Below are positions 1-8,465 of a stretch of DNA of 23,952 bases, in pieces. The position numbers and the translations under genes are program-made. The notes beneath the pieces were generated by a model that worked only from the letters and a program-made list of their open reading frames with translations, had not been told where the DNA came from and did no database searches. The stretch lies in the NCBI GenBank assembly GCA_045654565.1, contig JAZONP010000117.1, forward strand, positions 1-23,952. Direction: 5' to 3'. Each line of letters opens with the position of its first letter. The first letter of the stretch is position 1. Source of the DNA: UBA1189 sp045654565. Lineage in GTDB: Bacteria; Bacteroidota; Bacteroidia; Bacteroidales; Bacteroidaceae.

Positions 1-1409
1 AAGATGGTCTCGAATACATCCCAAGGATTCTCCTCGAGCTGCTTGTGACCAAGGCTCAAACGACGGTTGTCAGTGTCGATCTCGAGAACCTGAACGTCGA
101 GCTGTGCGCCAATCTGAGTGAACTCAGAGGGGTGCTTGATCTTCTTTGTCCAAGAGAGGTCGCTGATGTGGATAAGACCGTCTACGCCCTCCTCGATCTC
201 TACGAAGATACCGAAGTTGGTGAAGTTGCGAACCTTAGCTGAGTGCTTAGAACCTACGGGGTACTTAGTCTCGATGCCTGCCCAGGGATCAGCCTTGAGC
301 TGCTTGATACCGAGTGACATCTTACGCTCGTCGCGGTCGAGAGTGAGGATAACTGCCTCTACCTCGTCGCCTACGTTCATGAAGTCCTGAGCAGAACGGA
401 GGTGCTGGCTCCAAGACATCTCTGAAACGTGGATAAGACCCTCTACGCCAGGAGCAATCTCGATGAATGCACCATAGTCAGCCATAACCACTACCTTACC
501 CTTAACCTTGTCACCTACAGCGAGGTTAGCGTCAAGAGCATCCCAAGGATGAGCAGTGAGCTGCTTCAAGCCGAGAGCGATACGCTTCTTCTCATCATCG
601 AAGTCGAGGATAACCACGTTGATCTTTTGGTCGAGCTCAACGATCTCCTTCGGATCGCTTACGCGGCCCCAAGAGAGGTCTGTGATGTGGATAAGACCGT
701 CAACACCACCGAGGTCGATGAACACACCGTAAGAGGTGATGTTCTTAACGGTACCCTCAAGTACCTGACCCTTCTCGAGGTGAGAGATGATCTCCTTCTT
801 CTGAGCCTCGAGCTCTGCCTCGATGAGAGCCTTGTGAGATACAACTACGTTCTTGTACTCCTGGTTGATCTTAACCACCTTGAACTCCATGGTCTTGCCA
901 ACGAATACATCGTAGTCGCGGATGGGCTTAACGTCGATCTGTGAACCGGGCAAGAAGGCCTCGATACCAAATACGTCAACGATCATACCGCCCTTAGTGC
1001 GGCACTTAACAAAGCCCTTGATGATTTCCTGTGCTTCGAGAGCAGCGTTAACGCGCTCCCAAGATTTAGATGCACGTGCTTTCTTGTGAGAGAGGATGAG
1101 CTGACCCTTCTTGTCCTCCTGGTTCTCGATGAATACCTCCACCTTGTCACCAACGGTCAACTCGGGGTTGTAACGGAACTCACTCATAGGAATGATACCG
1201 TCTGATTTGTAACCGATGTTAACGATTACTTCGCGCTTGTTCATACCGATTACGGTACCTTCAACAACTTCGTTGTTGCCCACCTTGTTAAGGGTGTTGT
1301 CATAAGCTTTCTCAAGCTCTTCGTGTGAGATACCTACTACGGCATCACCTTTTTCATACGCTTCCCAGTCGAAACCTTCTACGGGAGCAATGTTCTTTAA
1401 GTTTTCCAT
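1..1409 (-). CDS. rpsA: 30S ribosomal protein S1 (partial, 3' end off window)
   Basis: S1 binds mRNA on the 30S subunit and helps start translation, which matters in Bacteroidetes because they rarely use Shine-Dalgarno pairing. Reading leftwards from the ATG at 1409, 469 codons stay open to the window edge. The protein starts MENLKNIAPVEGFDW and holds five S1/OB-fold domains, at about residues 45-112, 128-200, 213-285, 300-372 and 387-459. The later ones carry the hallmark pattern GxFxxxxxGVxGLIHxSxxSW (for example YGVFIDLGGVDGLIH). The family normally has six S1 domains and close to 600 residues, so roughly the last fifth lies outside. The leader is A/T-rich without an SD, and a divergent promoter lies upstream. 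The identification is secure; only the C-terminus is unseen. Confidence 0.97.
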   Translation of the reverse strand, partial: MENLKNIAPVEGFDWEAYEKGDAVVGISHEELEKAYDNTLNKVGNNEVVEGTVIGMNKREVIVNIGYKSDGIIPMSEFRYNPELTVGDKVEVFIENQEDKKGQLILSHKKARASKSWERVNAALEAQEIIKGFVKCRTKGGMIVDVFGIEAFLPGSQIDVKPIRDYDVFVGKTMEFKVVKINQEYKNVVVSHKALIEAELEAQKKEIISHLEKGQVLEGTVKNITSYGVFIDLGGVDGLIHITDLSWGRVSDPKEIVELDQKINVVILDFDDEKKRIALGLKQLTAHPWDALDANLAVGDKVKGKVVVMADYGAFIEIAPGVEGLIHVSEMSWSQHLRSAQDFMNVGDEVEAVILTLDRDERKMSLGIKQLKADPWAGIETKYPVGSKHSAKVRNFTNFGIFVEIEEGVDGLIHISDLSWTKKIKHPSEFTQIGAQLDVQVLEIDTDNRRLSLGHKQLEENPWDVFETI

Positions 1410-1748
1410 TAAAGTTAAAAAGTTAATAAATAATTAATTACGTTAGACATTATGTTGATATATCTAAATCGGCCGCGAAGTTACTACAAATTTTCGAATT
1501 GGCGAAGACATTCTCCATTTATTTGCACGTTGAGTGTCAGAATTTTATCAGAAGAAAAACATTCGAGGCAGCGCTCTAAACCAAATGACCCACAAAATAA
1601 GACATAAACGACGCCCCGTAAAGAGCAAAATGAAGAGAAAATAGGGACAAAGGAATAAATTCCGCACAAAATTTTAGTTTTATTCATATTTAATTGCGTT
1701 ATTTGTAGTCTGTTTCATAAAGTAGCAACTAAATTTCGAGATAGAATA
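1410..1748. other. Intergenic region between divergent rpsA and DUF349 gene
   Basis: This 339-bp, A/T-rich stretch separates two divergently read genes. It holds the rpsA promoter candidate (1476-1506) and the rpsA leader, which contains TTAACTTTTTAACTTTA just before the start codon. No convincing TAnnTTTG element was found for the DUF349 gene; TAAATTTC at about 1730 is close but would leave almost no leader. No tRNA or strong hairpin is visible. Confidence 0.6.
1476..1506 (-). promoter_or_regulatory. Putative rpsA promoter
   Basis: On the minus strand a TTCG (1506-1503) and TAACTTCG (1483-1476) are separated by 19 nt. Each is one base off the Bacteroidetes consensus TTTG/TAnnTTTG. The predicted transcript would have a leader of about 60-70 nt before the rpsA ATG. 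A similar -7 box, TAATTTCG, precedes lepA in this window, so the C variant may be usual for housekeeping genes here. Inferred from sequence only. Confidence 0.5.
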
Positions 1749-3536
1749 ATGGAAAATCAGAATCCCACAGCCGAGACACTGCAGCAGGAAAACGTTGCAG
1801 CAGAGACCTCTCAGGCACAACAAGAGCAAATGACCGAGCAGCGCACCTATGAAGGCACTGCCGATATCATCATACGAGTAAAGGAGCTTGCGCAAGACCC
1901 TCTGAATGCACAAAAAGAGGAGCTGGAAGCACTCAAGCAGACCTTCTACAAGCTACACCGCGCAGCCGTGGAAGCCGCCCGCCAGGCACACCTCGAGAAT
2001 GGCTTTGCGCCCGAGGACTTCAAGGTGGACAGCACCGAGGAAAACGACTATAAGGCTGTCATGGCCGTCATCAGAGAGGCACGTGCCGAGCAGCAACGCA
2101 AGGAGGAGCAGGAGCGAGAGGAGAACGCCCTGCGCAAGGAGGCCTTGCTCGACCGCCTGCAGACGATGGTCGAGAGCGCCGACGTGGAGCAAGCATCATA
2201 CAATGACTTCAAGGCCCTGCAGCAGGAGTGGAAGGGCATCGGCGAAGTGCCCGCGCCCAAGGTGAGCGACCTTTGGAAACGCTACCAGGCCTTGACTGAG
2301 CGCTTCTACGACATACTGAAACTCAACATCGAGTTCCGCGAGTATGACTTCAAGAAAAACCTCGAGGCCAAATTAGGTCTGTGCGAGGCTGCCGAGAAAT
2401 TAGCCGACGAGCAGGATGTCATCTCGGCTTTCCACCAGTTACAGAAGCTGCACCAGGAATTCCGCGAGATAGGTCCCGTAGCCCGAGAGCTGCGCGAAGA
2501 GGTGTGGAACCGCTTCAAGGAGGCCTCAACAGTCGTTAACAAGCGTCACCAGCAGCACTTCGAGGAGCTGAAGCAGCGCGAGAACGAGAACCTAGAGAAG
2601 AAGACCGCCCTTTGCGAGAAGGTCGAGGGTATCGACTATACCGCATTGGAGACCTATAATCAGTGGAACGACAAGACCCAAGAGGTCATCGCCCTACAGG
2701 AGGAGTGGAAGACCATCGGCTTTGCTCCGCAGAAGATGAACAACAAGATCTTCGAGCGCTTCCGCGCCGCTTGTGACACCTTCTTCCAGCGCAAGGCTGA
2801 GTTCTACAAAGGCATGAAGGACGGCTTAGCTGTTAACCTAGAGAAGAAGACCGCCCTCTGCGAGAAGGCCGAGGCATTGAAGGACAGCACCGATTGGAAG
2901 GCTACGGCCGAGAAGCTTGCCGCCCTACAGAAAGAGTGGAAGAGCATCGGCGCCGTGCCCAAGAAGTATTCTGACGCTATCTGGAAGCGCTTCAACGCCG
3001 CCTGTGACACCTTCTTTGAGGCGCGAAAGGCTGCCAACTCATCGCAGCGCTCCGAGGAGCAGGAGAACCTGGCCAAGAAGCGTGCCGTCATCGAGGCTTT
3101 GACAGCCATCAACCCCGAGACTGCCACCGCCGAGGAACAGGCCAAGATGCACGACCTCATCAAGGAATGGAACAGCATCGGCCACGTACCCTTCCGCGAC
3201 AAGGATAAGGTATACAAGCAGTATAAGACACTCATCGACACACTCTTCGACACCTTCCGCAAGAAAGAGGATACCCGCCGCGTAGCCCGTTTCAAGGACT
3301 CCATCAAGGAGGGCGGCATGAACGTGAGTCGTGAGCGTGAGCGTCTGCTGCGCATCTACGAGAACATGTGCGGCGAGATCAAGACCTACGAGAACAACCT
3401 CGGCTTCCTCAACGCATCGAGCAAGAGCGGCAATAGCCTCGTAGCAGAGATGCAGCGCAAGATGGAGAAGCTCAAAGACGAAGCCCAGCTCGTGCTGAAG
3501 AAGATCGCTGCACTCGAAGAGAAGGAGGGCGAATAA
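1749..3536 (+). CDS. DUF349 domain-containing protein, five repeats
   Basis: A 595-residue, highly charged, largely helical protein without signal peptide, so cytoplasmic. After a low-complexity Gln/Glu-rich N-terminus (residues 1-35) and a helical segment, five DUF349 repeats follow at about 135-195, 205-270, 282-355, 362-430 and 440-505. Each contains the signature (E)W(K)xIGxxP followed by (W/F)xRFxxAxxxFF: EWKGIGEVP, EFREIGPVA, EWKTIGFAP, EWKSIGAVP, EWNSIGHVP. The second repeat has lost the Trp and Pro. The C-terminal 90 residues look like a coiled coil. The family is common in Bacteroidetes and its molecular role is unknown to me. It is divergent from rpsA and followed by a strong terminator, so probably monocistronic. 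The ATG at 1749 gives the natural family length. Confidence 0.93.
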   Translation: MENQNPTAETLQQENVAAETSQAQQEQMTEQRTYEGTADIIIRVKELAQDPLNAQKEELEALKQTFYKLHRAAVEAARQAHLENGFAPEDFKVDSTEENDYKAVMAVIREARAEQQRKEEQEREENALRKEALLDRLQTMVESADVEQASYNDFKALQQEWKGIGEVPAPKVSDLWKRYQALTERFYDILKLNIEFREYDFKKNLEAKLGLCEAAEKLADEQDVISAFHQLQKLHQEFREIGPVARELREEVWNRFKEASTVVNKRHQQHFEELKQRENENLEKKTALCEKVEGIDYTALETYNQWNDKTQEVIALQEEWKTIGFAPQKMNNKIFERFRAACDTFFQRKAEFYKGMKDGLAVNLEKKTALCEKAEALKDSTDWKATAEKLAALQKEWKSIGAVPKKYSDAIWKRFNAACDTFFEARKAANSSQRSEEQENLAKKRAVIEALTAINPETATAEEQAKMHDLIKEWNSIGHVPFRDKDKVYKQYKTLIDTLFDTFRKKEDTRRVARFKDSIKEGGMNVSRERERLLRIYENMCGEIKTYENNLGFLNASSKSGNSLVAEMQRKMEKLKDEAQLVLKKIAALEEKEGE

Positions 3537-3567
3537 CCCCGCATCTCCCCCACCCTGTACTATATTA

Positions 3568-3610
3568 TAGGAAAGGCCTCACCAAGTGGGGCCTTTCCTA
3601 TTTGTTTTTT
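3568..3610 (+). terminator. Rho-independent terminator after DUF349 gene
   Basis: A 15-bp stem, TAGGAAAGGCCTCAC at 3568-3582 against GTGGGGCCTTTCCTA at 3586-3600, is complementary throughout with one G:T wobble. It closes a 3-nt loop and is followed by TTTGTTTTTT. It lies 32 nt after the DUF349 stop. The T-tract also contains the -33 box of the next promoter. Confidence 0.93.
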
Positions 3611-3632
3611 CCAAACTTTTTTCCTATTTTTG
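3601..3632 (+). promoter_or_regulatory. Promoter of the fucosidase operon
   Basis: TTTG at 3601-3604 and TATTTTTG at 3625-3632, spaced by 20 nt, match both Bacteroidetes promoter boxes (TTTG / TAnnTTTG) exactly. Transcription would begin near 3639, leaving a leader of about 45 nt. This settles the fucosidase start: an ATG at 3630 lies inside the -7 box, so the ATG at 3684 is the real start. The -33 box sits in the T-tract of the upstream terminator. Confidence 0.8.
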
Positions 3633-3683
3633 CGCAATAATAATAATCGTAAGAAGAACTTCATTAATTCAACATTAACTACT

Positions 3684-5213
3684 ATGAAAATCAGAACTTT
3701 GCTTATTGGTCTTTTGATGCCGGCATGTGGCTTTGCACAAGAGTTCCAGTTGGTGCAGCAGGAGTTGTCCAACCCCGACAACGTGCCCGCTCCATGTCAT
3801 CCGGTACCTCATGAAAGACAAATCCTTTGGAATGAGACCGAATTTTATGCTTTCTTCCACTATGGTATGAACACCTTCACCGGTAAGGAATGGGGCTTTG
3901 GTGACGAAGACGAGAAAATCTACAACCCCAAGGCTATGCCCAACCCCGAGCAGTGGGTGACCTCTGTGAAAGCTGCCGGTATGAATGGCGGTATCGCCGT
4001 GGTGAAGCACCACGACGGCTTCTGCTTATGGCCCACCAAGACCACCGAGCATAGCATCAAGAACTCGGGTGGCGAGTTTGGCCCCGTAGCCAACATCCCC
4101 CAACTGTTTGCCGATGCAAGTCAGAAGCACAATATGAAGTATGGCTTCTACATCTCTCCGTGGGACCGCAACTCGGCTCACTATGGCAAGGACACCTACG
4201 TGACCGAAGTGTTCCTCAAGCAGTGCGAGGAGCTGGCCGAGTATGGCTCTGACCAGTTTGAGATGTGGTTTGACGGCGCCCGCGGTGGCGACGGACACTA
4301 TGGTGGCGAGGGTGGCAACCGCGACATCGACCCCGAGATCTACTATGACGTGCCCAACCTCCGTGCCCGCGTACACCGCATCGCCCCCAATTGTGTGATG
4401 TGGGGTGTAGGTGGCGAAGCCCGCTGGATCGGTAACGAATCAGGCTATGCCGGTGAAACCGACTGGGCCATGACCGACTACCTCTCTGAGACCGTCGTGC
4501 GCGAAGAGGGCGACATCAACGGATGGTTCTGGAACCCCGGCGAGAGCGATGCCAAGGCCACCAATAATGGTTGGTTCTGGCATCAAGGCGAGTCGATGAA
4601 GAGTGCTGAGCGCCTGTTCCAGATGTATCTCGAGACCGTAGGACGCAACGCTACGCTCATCCTCAACTGCCCGCCCGACCAATATGGCGTGCTCCCCGAG
4701 CAGACCGTGAACGAACTCGTCAAGCTGGGCCGTATGCTCCACGAGCGTCTCGCAGTACCCGTATATGGACTCGATGAGACCACCGCTGCTACCGACTATG
4801 CACAGAGTGCCACCATCGAGGTGAGCGACACCCGCACTGGCGGCAAGTATGAAGCCACCAACCTCACCGATGGCGATAAGGAGACCTACTGGGGTACCAA
4901 CGATGGCGACCTCGACGCTACCATCACCCTCACCTGGGACGAGCCACAGGTAATCCGCTACCTCGTGATGCAGGAGCCCATCAAACTGGGTCAGCGCATC
5001 AAGGACTTCAAGATCGAGTACACCACCGATGGCACCGAATGGACGGAGCTGTGCCCCGTGATGCAGACTACCACCGTAGGCTACAAGCGTATCATCCCCC
5101 TCAATGGCAAGACCAACGAGAGCTACGGCAACGGCTACAAGGCCAAGCAGCTGCGCATCACCATCCTGGATAGCCGCGCATGCCCCCTACTCTCTAATTT
5201 GAACGTATACTAA
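3684..5213 (+). CDS. Secreted alpha-L-fucosidase (GH29) with C-terminal discoidin-like domain
   Basis: A 509-residue glycoside hydrolase expected to release alpha-L-fucose from host or dietary glycans in the periplasm or at the surface. A signal peptide (MKIRTLLIGLLMPACGFA, cleavage near residue 18) precedes the GH29 barrel at about 40-355. Family landmarks are KHHDGFCLW (108-116), YISPWD (156-161), EMWFDG (193-198, with Asp197 the expected nucleophile) and SVGRN-type ETVGRNATLILNCPPD near 317-332. The acid/base residue cannot be assigned by eye. Residues 375-509 resemble an F5/8-type C (CBM32-like) domain, with NLTDGDKETYW and terminal RITILDSRACPLLSNLNVY. The segment GWFWxxGES occurs twice, 16 residues apart (280 and 296). 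The start at 3684 is preferred over in-frame 3630, which overlaps the promoter. It is followed 40 nt later by a large secreted protein, probably cotranscribed. Confidence 0.93.
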   Translation: MKIRTLLIGLLMPACGFAQEFQLVQQELSNPDNVPAPCHPVPHERQILWNETEFYAFFHYGMNTFTGKEWGFGDEDEKIYNPKAMPNPEQWVTSVKAAGMNGGIAVVKHHDGFCLWPTKTTEHSIKNSGGEFGPVANIPQLFADASQKHNMKYGFYISPWDRNSAHYGKDTYVTEVFLKQCEELAEYGSDQFEMWFDGARGGDGHYGGEGGNRDIDPEIYYDVPNLRARVHRIAPNCVMWGVGGEARWIGNESGYAGETDWAMTDYLSETVVREEGDINGWFWNPGESDAKATNNGWFWHQGESMKSAERLFQMYLETVGRNATLILNCPPDQYGVLPEQTVNELVKLGRMLHERLAVPVYGLDETTAATDYAQSATIEVSDTRTGGKYEATNLTDGDKETYWGTNDGDLDATITLTWDEPQVIRYLVMQEPIKLGQRIKDFKIEYTTDGTEWTELCPVMQTTTVGYKRIIPLNGKTNESYGNGYKAKQLRITILDSRACPLLSNLNVY

Positions 5214-5253
5214 TAGAAACATCAACACTAACCATTAAAAAGAACAGAAACTT

Positions 5254-7647
5254 ATGAAAAAGAATATCATCCTTTCTGCTGCGTTGATGTTTTTCGGACT
5301 CACCGCACAGGCACAGACCAAGATTACATTCGATAGCGACGACTACAAGGCTATCAGCGTATATGACTCATGGGAGAAGAGCCCCTTCCGCACCGGAGCG
5401 CTGCAAGGCAACGCTGCCGTAGCATCTAACCCCGACACCGAGGTAGATGCCGTACTGGGCACAGCCCCCAACGCTACAGGTAAGGTAGTGGCATTCCAAC
5501 GCAGCCGCCACGGAAGCAACACCTATGGCGTACGCATCGACCTCAAGGAGCCTATCCGCATGACCAAGCAGCTGCAATACATCCACGTGATGACCTACCT
5601 CAAGGACAAACCCGCCGACAGCCGCATGATGGTCATCGGTCTCGGCAAGCGCCTCGAGGAGAGCTGGAACTGGCAGACCGGCGAGGACGAACAGTTCTGG
5701 GCAGTTACAAACACTGCAATAGAGCCCCAAGCTGGTTGGCAGGACATCGTGGTGAGCTTCAAGGGCTTCTCATACTCTAAGGAGGAAAATGCCAATAGCG
5801 GCATCGACATCTACTCGCTCATCATCGTCCCCGACGTACGTTCACCCCATGCCGACGAGAACGATTGGGTAGCTTACTTCGACGAAATCGTCATCGACAA
5901 CAACCCCGACAAGCGCTTCACAACCGAGAAGTACGCACTCACACACGACAAGGAAGCCAACATCAGCCGTAACGACCGTTCACTCAATAGCGTAGGACTC
6001 ACTGTAGGTGGTAACAGCTACACCTCAACCGCACGTAGCAAAAAAGCCTACTCAGACAATACGCTCACCAGTATCTTCCCCGTCACTGCAGGTGCTCAAG
6101 TCAAGCCTACATTCAATTACTCTGGTGCTTGGATGAGTGCTTACACCTATGTAGACTGGGCCAACGATGGAGTTTTCAAGGATACACTCAACACAAATGG
6201 TACCCCCGCCAAGGGCAGCGATGTGGTGAGCTACAGCGCCGTTCAAATTGGTGATACCTGGTACAAGAGCGATGGTAGCACCACAGCCAATGGTAACACC
6301 ATCGGTGGTGGCGTACCCACATTTACTATCCCCGAGGGCACAGCCAACGGATTCTATCGTATGCGCTATAAGGTAGACTGGAACAGCATCAACCCCGCAG
6401 GAAGCAACACACTAATCTCTGATGGTGGTGGCATCGTGGACGTGATGCTCGATGTGCATGGCCCCAAGGTCATCGTAAACGCTTCACAGCTTAATGGAGA
6501 CATCGTATTGGCTTCAGACGGAAGAGCATTGCAGAACTACGAGATGGACTACAACACTCCCCTCACCGTAAAGATTATCCCCGAAAACGGATTCGTACAA
6601 TACGGCTTCACCCTCAAGTATGGCTACAACGTAAATGCCAAGGAGCAGCTCGATGAAAATGGCAACCCCAACTGGATCAAAATAGTTGTACCATTCGACG
6701 AGATCAATGCCGACGGCACTTATACCATTCCCGCAGAGTACCTCCGTGGTAGCAATGTGAGCATTGCTGGTGACATGCAACAGGTATGGCACTACACAGT
6801 GAAGATTGTTGGTGACAATGGACAAGGTGGTGTATCATACGGAAAGATTGCAGTAAAAGATGGAGATGTACTCGATGTAACCCAGTTCTTCAGCAAGGAA
6901 CAGCTCACAGTGACACCCATCGAAGGACACATTCACGAGATCACAATCAACAACTCTACAAGAGAAATCAAAGTTGAGTATAAGAAGATCCAAGAGTGCA
7001 CTCCCATTGCGTCGCTTGCTGAACTGAGCAACGAAAAGTTCTACCAAATCAAAGCCAAGAGCGGTGAGGGATACCTCGCATGGAATAGCACCATCACTGA
7101 CACCTACCTCAGCTTGCGCGGTGTAACCAACACCTCACACAACGGAGAGCCATCAAACGCAGCAGTTCTCAACATCTATAAAGAGGAGGTAAGCCCTTTT
7201 GATATGACCGTCGTGTGGCAGATAATCAAAGAGGGTGACAAGTATTACTTGTTCCAACCCGCCAAGAAAGAGTATGTCACACGTACGGGAAGAGACTATA
7301 TCTTTACCTCGGAAAAAAATGCCCTTGACAATATCCGCGAAAATAGCGGAGACCACGCTGGCACTTTCAGCTTTCATGCAGGTGGAAGCTATAGCGATGG
7401 ATCAACCAATTTTGCCTGTATTGTCACCAATGAGGCTTCTATAGCTGTACGCAACTGGACATGGAGCGATCACGGTTCGGTATTCTACATCCTCGAGAAT
7501 CCCAACATCGCAGCAACATCCATCGAGAAACCCGTTGCCAAGAATGAAGCTCCCAAAGGCATCTACAACCTCCAGGGCCAAAAACTCAGCAGCATGCCCT
7601 CCTCAGGCATTGTCATTGTAGACAATAAAAAGGTGTACATCAAATAA
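5254..7647 (+). CDS. Secreted multidomain protein with GEVED-like domain and GIYNLQGQ C-terminal tail
   Basis: A 797-residue exported protein with signal peptide MKKNIILSAALMFFGLTAQA and cleavage near residue 20. Visible regions are: about 22-215, a beta-rich, carbohydrate-binding-like sandwich ending VAYFDEIVIDNNP; about 245-400, resembling the GEVED domain (YVDWANDGVF; TIPEGTANGFYRMRYKVDW); about 405-580, a repeat-like beta region; and about 585-750, a module beginning SLAELSNEKFYQIKAKSGEGYLAW, seen in many Bacteroidales secreted proteins and possibly beta-trefoil. The tail GIYNLQGQKL ... GIVIVDNKKVYIK resembles Prevotella/Bacteroides terminal sorting domains related to the type IX signal. 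No catalytic motif was recognised. It lies 40 nt downstream of the fucosidase and shares its promoter and terminator, so a role in binding or processing the same glycan is inferred. Domain assignments are by eye. Confidence 0.85.
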   Translation: MKKNIILSAALMFFGLTAQAQTKITFDSDDYKAISVYDSWEKSPFRTGALQGNAAVASNPDTEVDAVLGTAPNATGKVVAFQRSRHGSNTYGVRIDLKEPIRMTKQLQYIHVMTYLKDKPADSRMMVIGLGKRLEESWNWQTGEDEQFWAVTNTAIEPQAGWQDIVVSFKGFSYSKEENANSGIDIYSLIIVPDVRSPHADENDWVAYFDEIVIDNNPDKRFTTEKYALTHDKEANISRNDRSLNSVGLTVGGNSYTSTARSKKAYSDNTLTSIFPVTAGAQVKPTFNYSGAWMSAYTYVDWANDGVFKDTLNTNGTPAKGSDVVSYSAVQIGDTWYKSDGSTTANGNTIGGGVPTFTIPEGTANGFYRMRYKVDWNSINPAGSNTLISDGGGIVDVMLDVHGPKVIVNASQLNGDIVLASDGRALQNYEMDYNTPLTVKIIPENGFVQYGFTLKYGYNVNAKEQLDENGNPNWIKIVVPFDEINADGTYTIPAEYLRGSNVSIAGDMQQVWHYTVKIVGDNGQGGVSYGKIAVKDGDVLDVTQFFSKEQLTVTPIEGHIHEITINNSTREIKVEYKKIQECTPIASLAELSNEKFYQIKAKSGEGYLAWNSTITDTYLSLRGVTNTSHNGEPSNAAVLNIYKEEVSPFDMTVVWQIIKEGDKYYLFQPAKKEYVTRTGRDYIFTSEKNALDNIRENSGDHAGTFSFHAGGSYSDGSTNFACIVTNEASIAVRNWTWSDHGSVFYILENPNIAATSIEKPVAKNEAPKGIYNLQGQKLSSMPSSGIVIVDNKKVYIK

Positions 7648-7663
7648 ATGCCACACAACACTA

Positions 7664-7705
7664 AAAAAAGAAGTGCCCCCCAAAAAGGAGAGGCACTTCT
7701 TTTTT
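7664..7705. terminator. Bidirectional terminator between convergent genes
   Basis: AAAAAAGAAGTGCC (7664-7677) pairs perfectly with GGCACTTCTTTTTT (7692-7705) around a 14-nt loop. The stem is flanked by A-runs on the left and T-runs on the right, so it can stop the fucosidase operon (+) and the CPBP gene (-), whose stop codons lie on either side. Confidence 0.9.
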
Positions 7706-7737
7706 ATATCATTATAAAACGACAATGCTGTACTTTC

Positions 7738-8379
7738 TCAAATCGGCCATACCACAAATACCAACGCATCCCACACGGCATGCGACACGATGAGTGCAAA
7801 GAGTTGCTTGGGCCATAGACGATAGACCAATCCCCAAATAAGGCCGCAGACAAAGGCTGCCATGATGAGCATGAAATTGAACTTCCATAGGTGTACCAGT
7901 CCATAAACGAGAAGTGTAGCAATGAAGCCCACATTGGCAGTCCACATTGCACTCGCCTTGCGTTGCACGAAGCCATGCCAAAAAATCTCCTCGGCAGGAC
8001 CAATAATAAAGAGAAGCAACAGAGCGATGACCCATCCTTGCTGAGACTCCTTCATACTATATATGGTATCGACCTGAGGACGGGCAAAGGGGAACATCCA
8101 TGTAGCCACCTTATCTCCGACCCAAAAAACGCCCCACAAGAAAAGGGCAAGAGCAAGTCCCATAAAGAGTCCACTCCACGAAAACTTGACATCCTCAATC
8201 CAACTGCGATCAATGAGAAGCGTCATAGAAATCAATATACACCCCGAAAGGGTCATCATAGTCCAGAAGTCGAGCGGCATCGCCAACCACGGATTAAACA
8301 TAAGAAACCATAGCAAAGCAGCTACGGCTATGGGAAAGAGAAGCGACAGACGTTTCATAGGATTATGTTTAGTAAGCAT
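7738..8379 (-). CDS. CPBP family intramembrane metalloprotease (CAAX-protease-like)
   Basis: A 213-residue polytopic membrane protein with at least six hydrophobic segments. The three CPBP/Abi motifs are present: EEIFWH at 130-135 (family EExxxR), YGLVH at 159-163 (FxxxH) and HAVWD at 200-204 (HxxxD/N). They supply the glutamates and histidines thought to bind zinc. The Arg of the first motif is His135 here, an unusual substitution. Bacterial members include peptide-processing and self-immunity proteases; the substrate is unknown. A second ATG at 8358 (MKRLSLLF) is an equally plausible start. The gene lies downstream of the menA terminator with no clear promoter of its own, and converges on the fucosidase operon. 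Confidence 0.88.
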   Translation of the reverse strand: MLTKHNPMKRLSLLFPIAVAALLWFLMFNPWLAMPLDFWTMMTLSGCILISMTLLIDRSWIEDVKFSWSGLFMGLALALFLWGVFWVGDKVATWMFPFARPQVDTIYSMKESQQGWVIALLLLFIIGPAEEIFWHGFVQRKASAMWTANVGFIATLLVYGLVHLWKFNFMLIMAAFVCGLIWGLVYRLWPKQLFALIVSHAVWDALVFVVWPI

Positions 8380-8410
8380 ATTTATTATGACTCACATCAC
8401 AGATATCATT

Positions 8411-8448
8411 AAAAAGAGGACTCCATGAGCGCACTCGCGGAGACCTCT
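8411..8448 (-). terminator. Terminator downstream of menA
   Basis: In minus-strand reading AGAGGTCTCC (8448-8439) pairs with GGAGTCCTCT (8424-8415) with one T:T mismatch, leaving a 14-nt loop and ending in TTTTT (8415-8411). It lies about 18 nt after the menA stop and closes the permease-gls-men transcript. Confidence 0.75.
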
Positions 8449-8465
8449 ACTGATGTCTGCTGATA

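Noticed and set aside
429..944. 171-codon open frame on the plus strand
   Set aside because: It lies wholly opposite rpsA, whose S1 domains are unmistakable on the minus strand.
1484..1687. 67-codon minus-strand frame between rpsA and the DUF349 gene
   Set aside because: It overlaps the rpsA promoter candidate, is Cys/Phe-rich with no family resemblance, and lacks a convincing promoter.
2804..3355. 183-codon minus-strand frame
   Set aside because: Shadow of the DUF349 gene, whose repeats explain the sequence.
3630..3683. Upstream in-frame start for the fucosidase
   Set aside because: The ATG at 3630 falls inside the -7 box and would place Asn/Lys-rich residues before a complete signal peptide; 3684 is the natural start.
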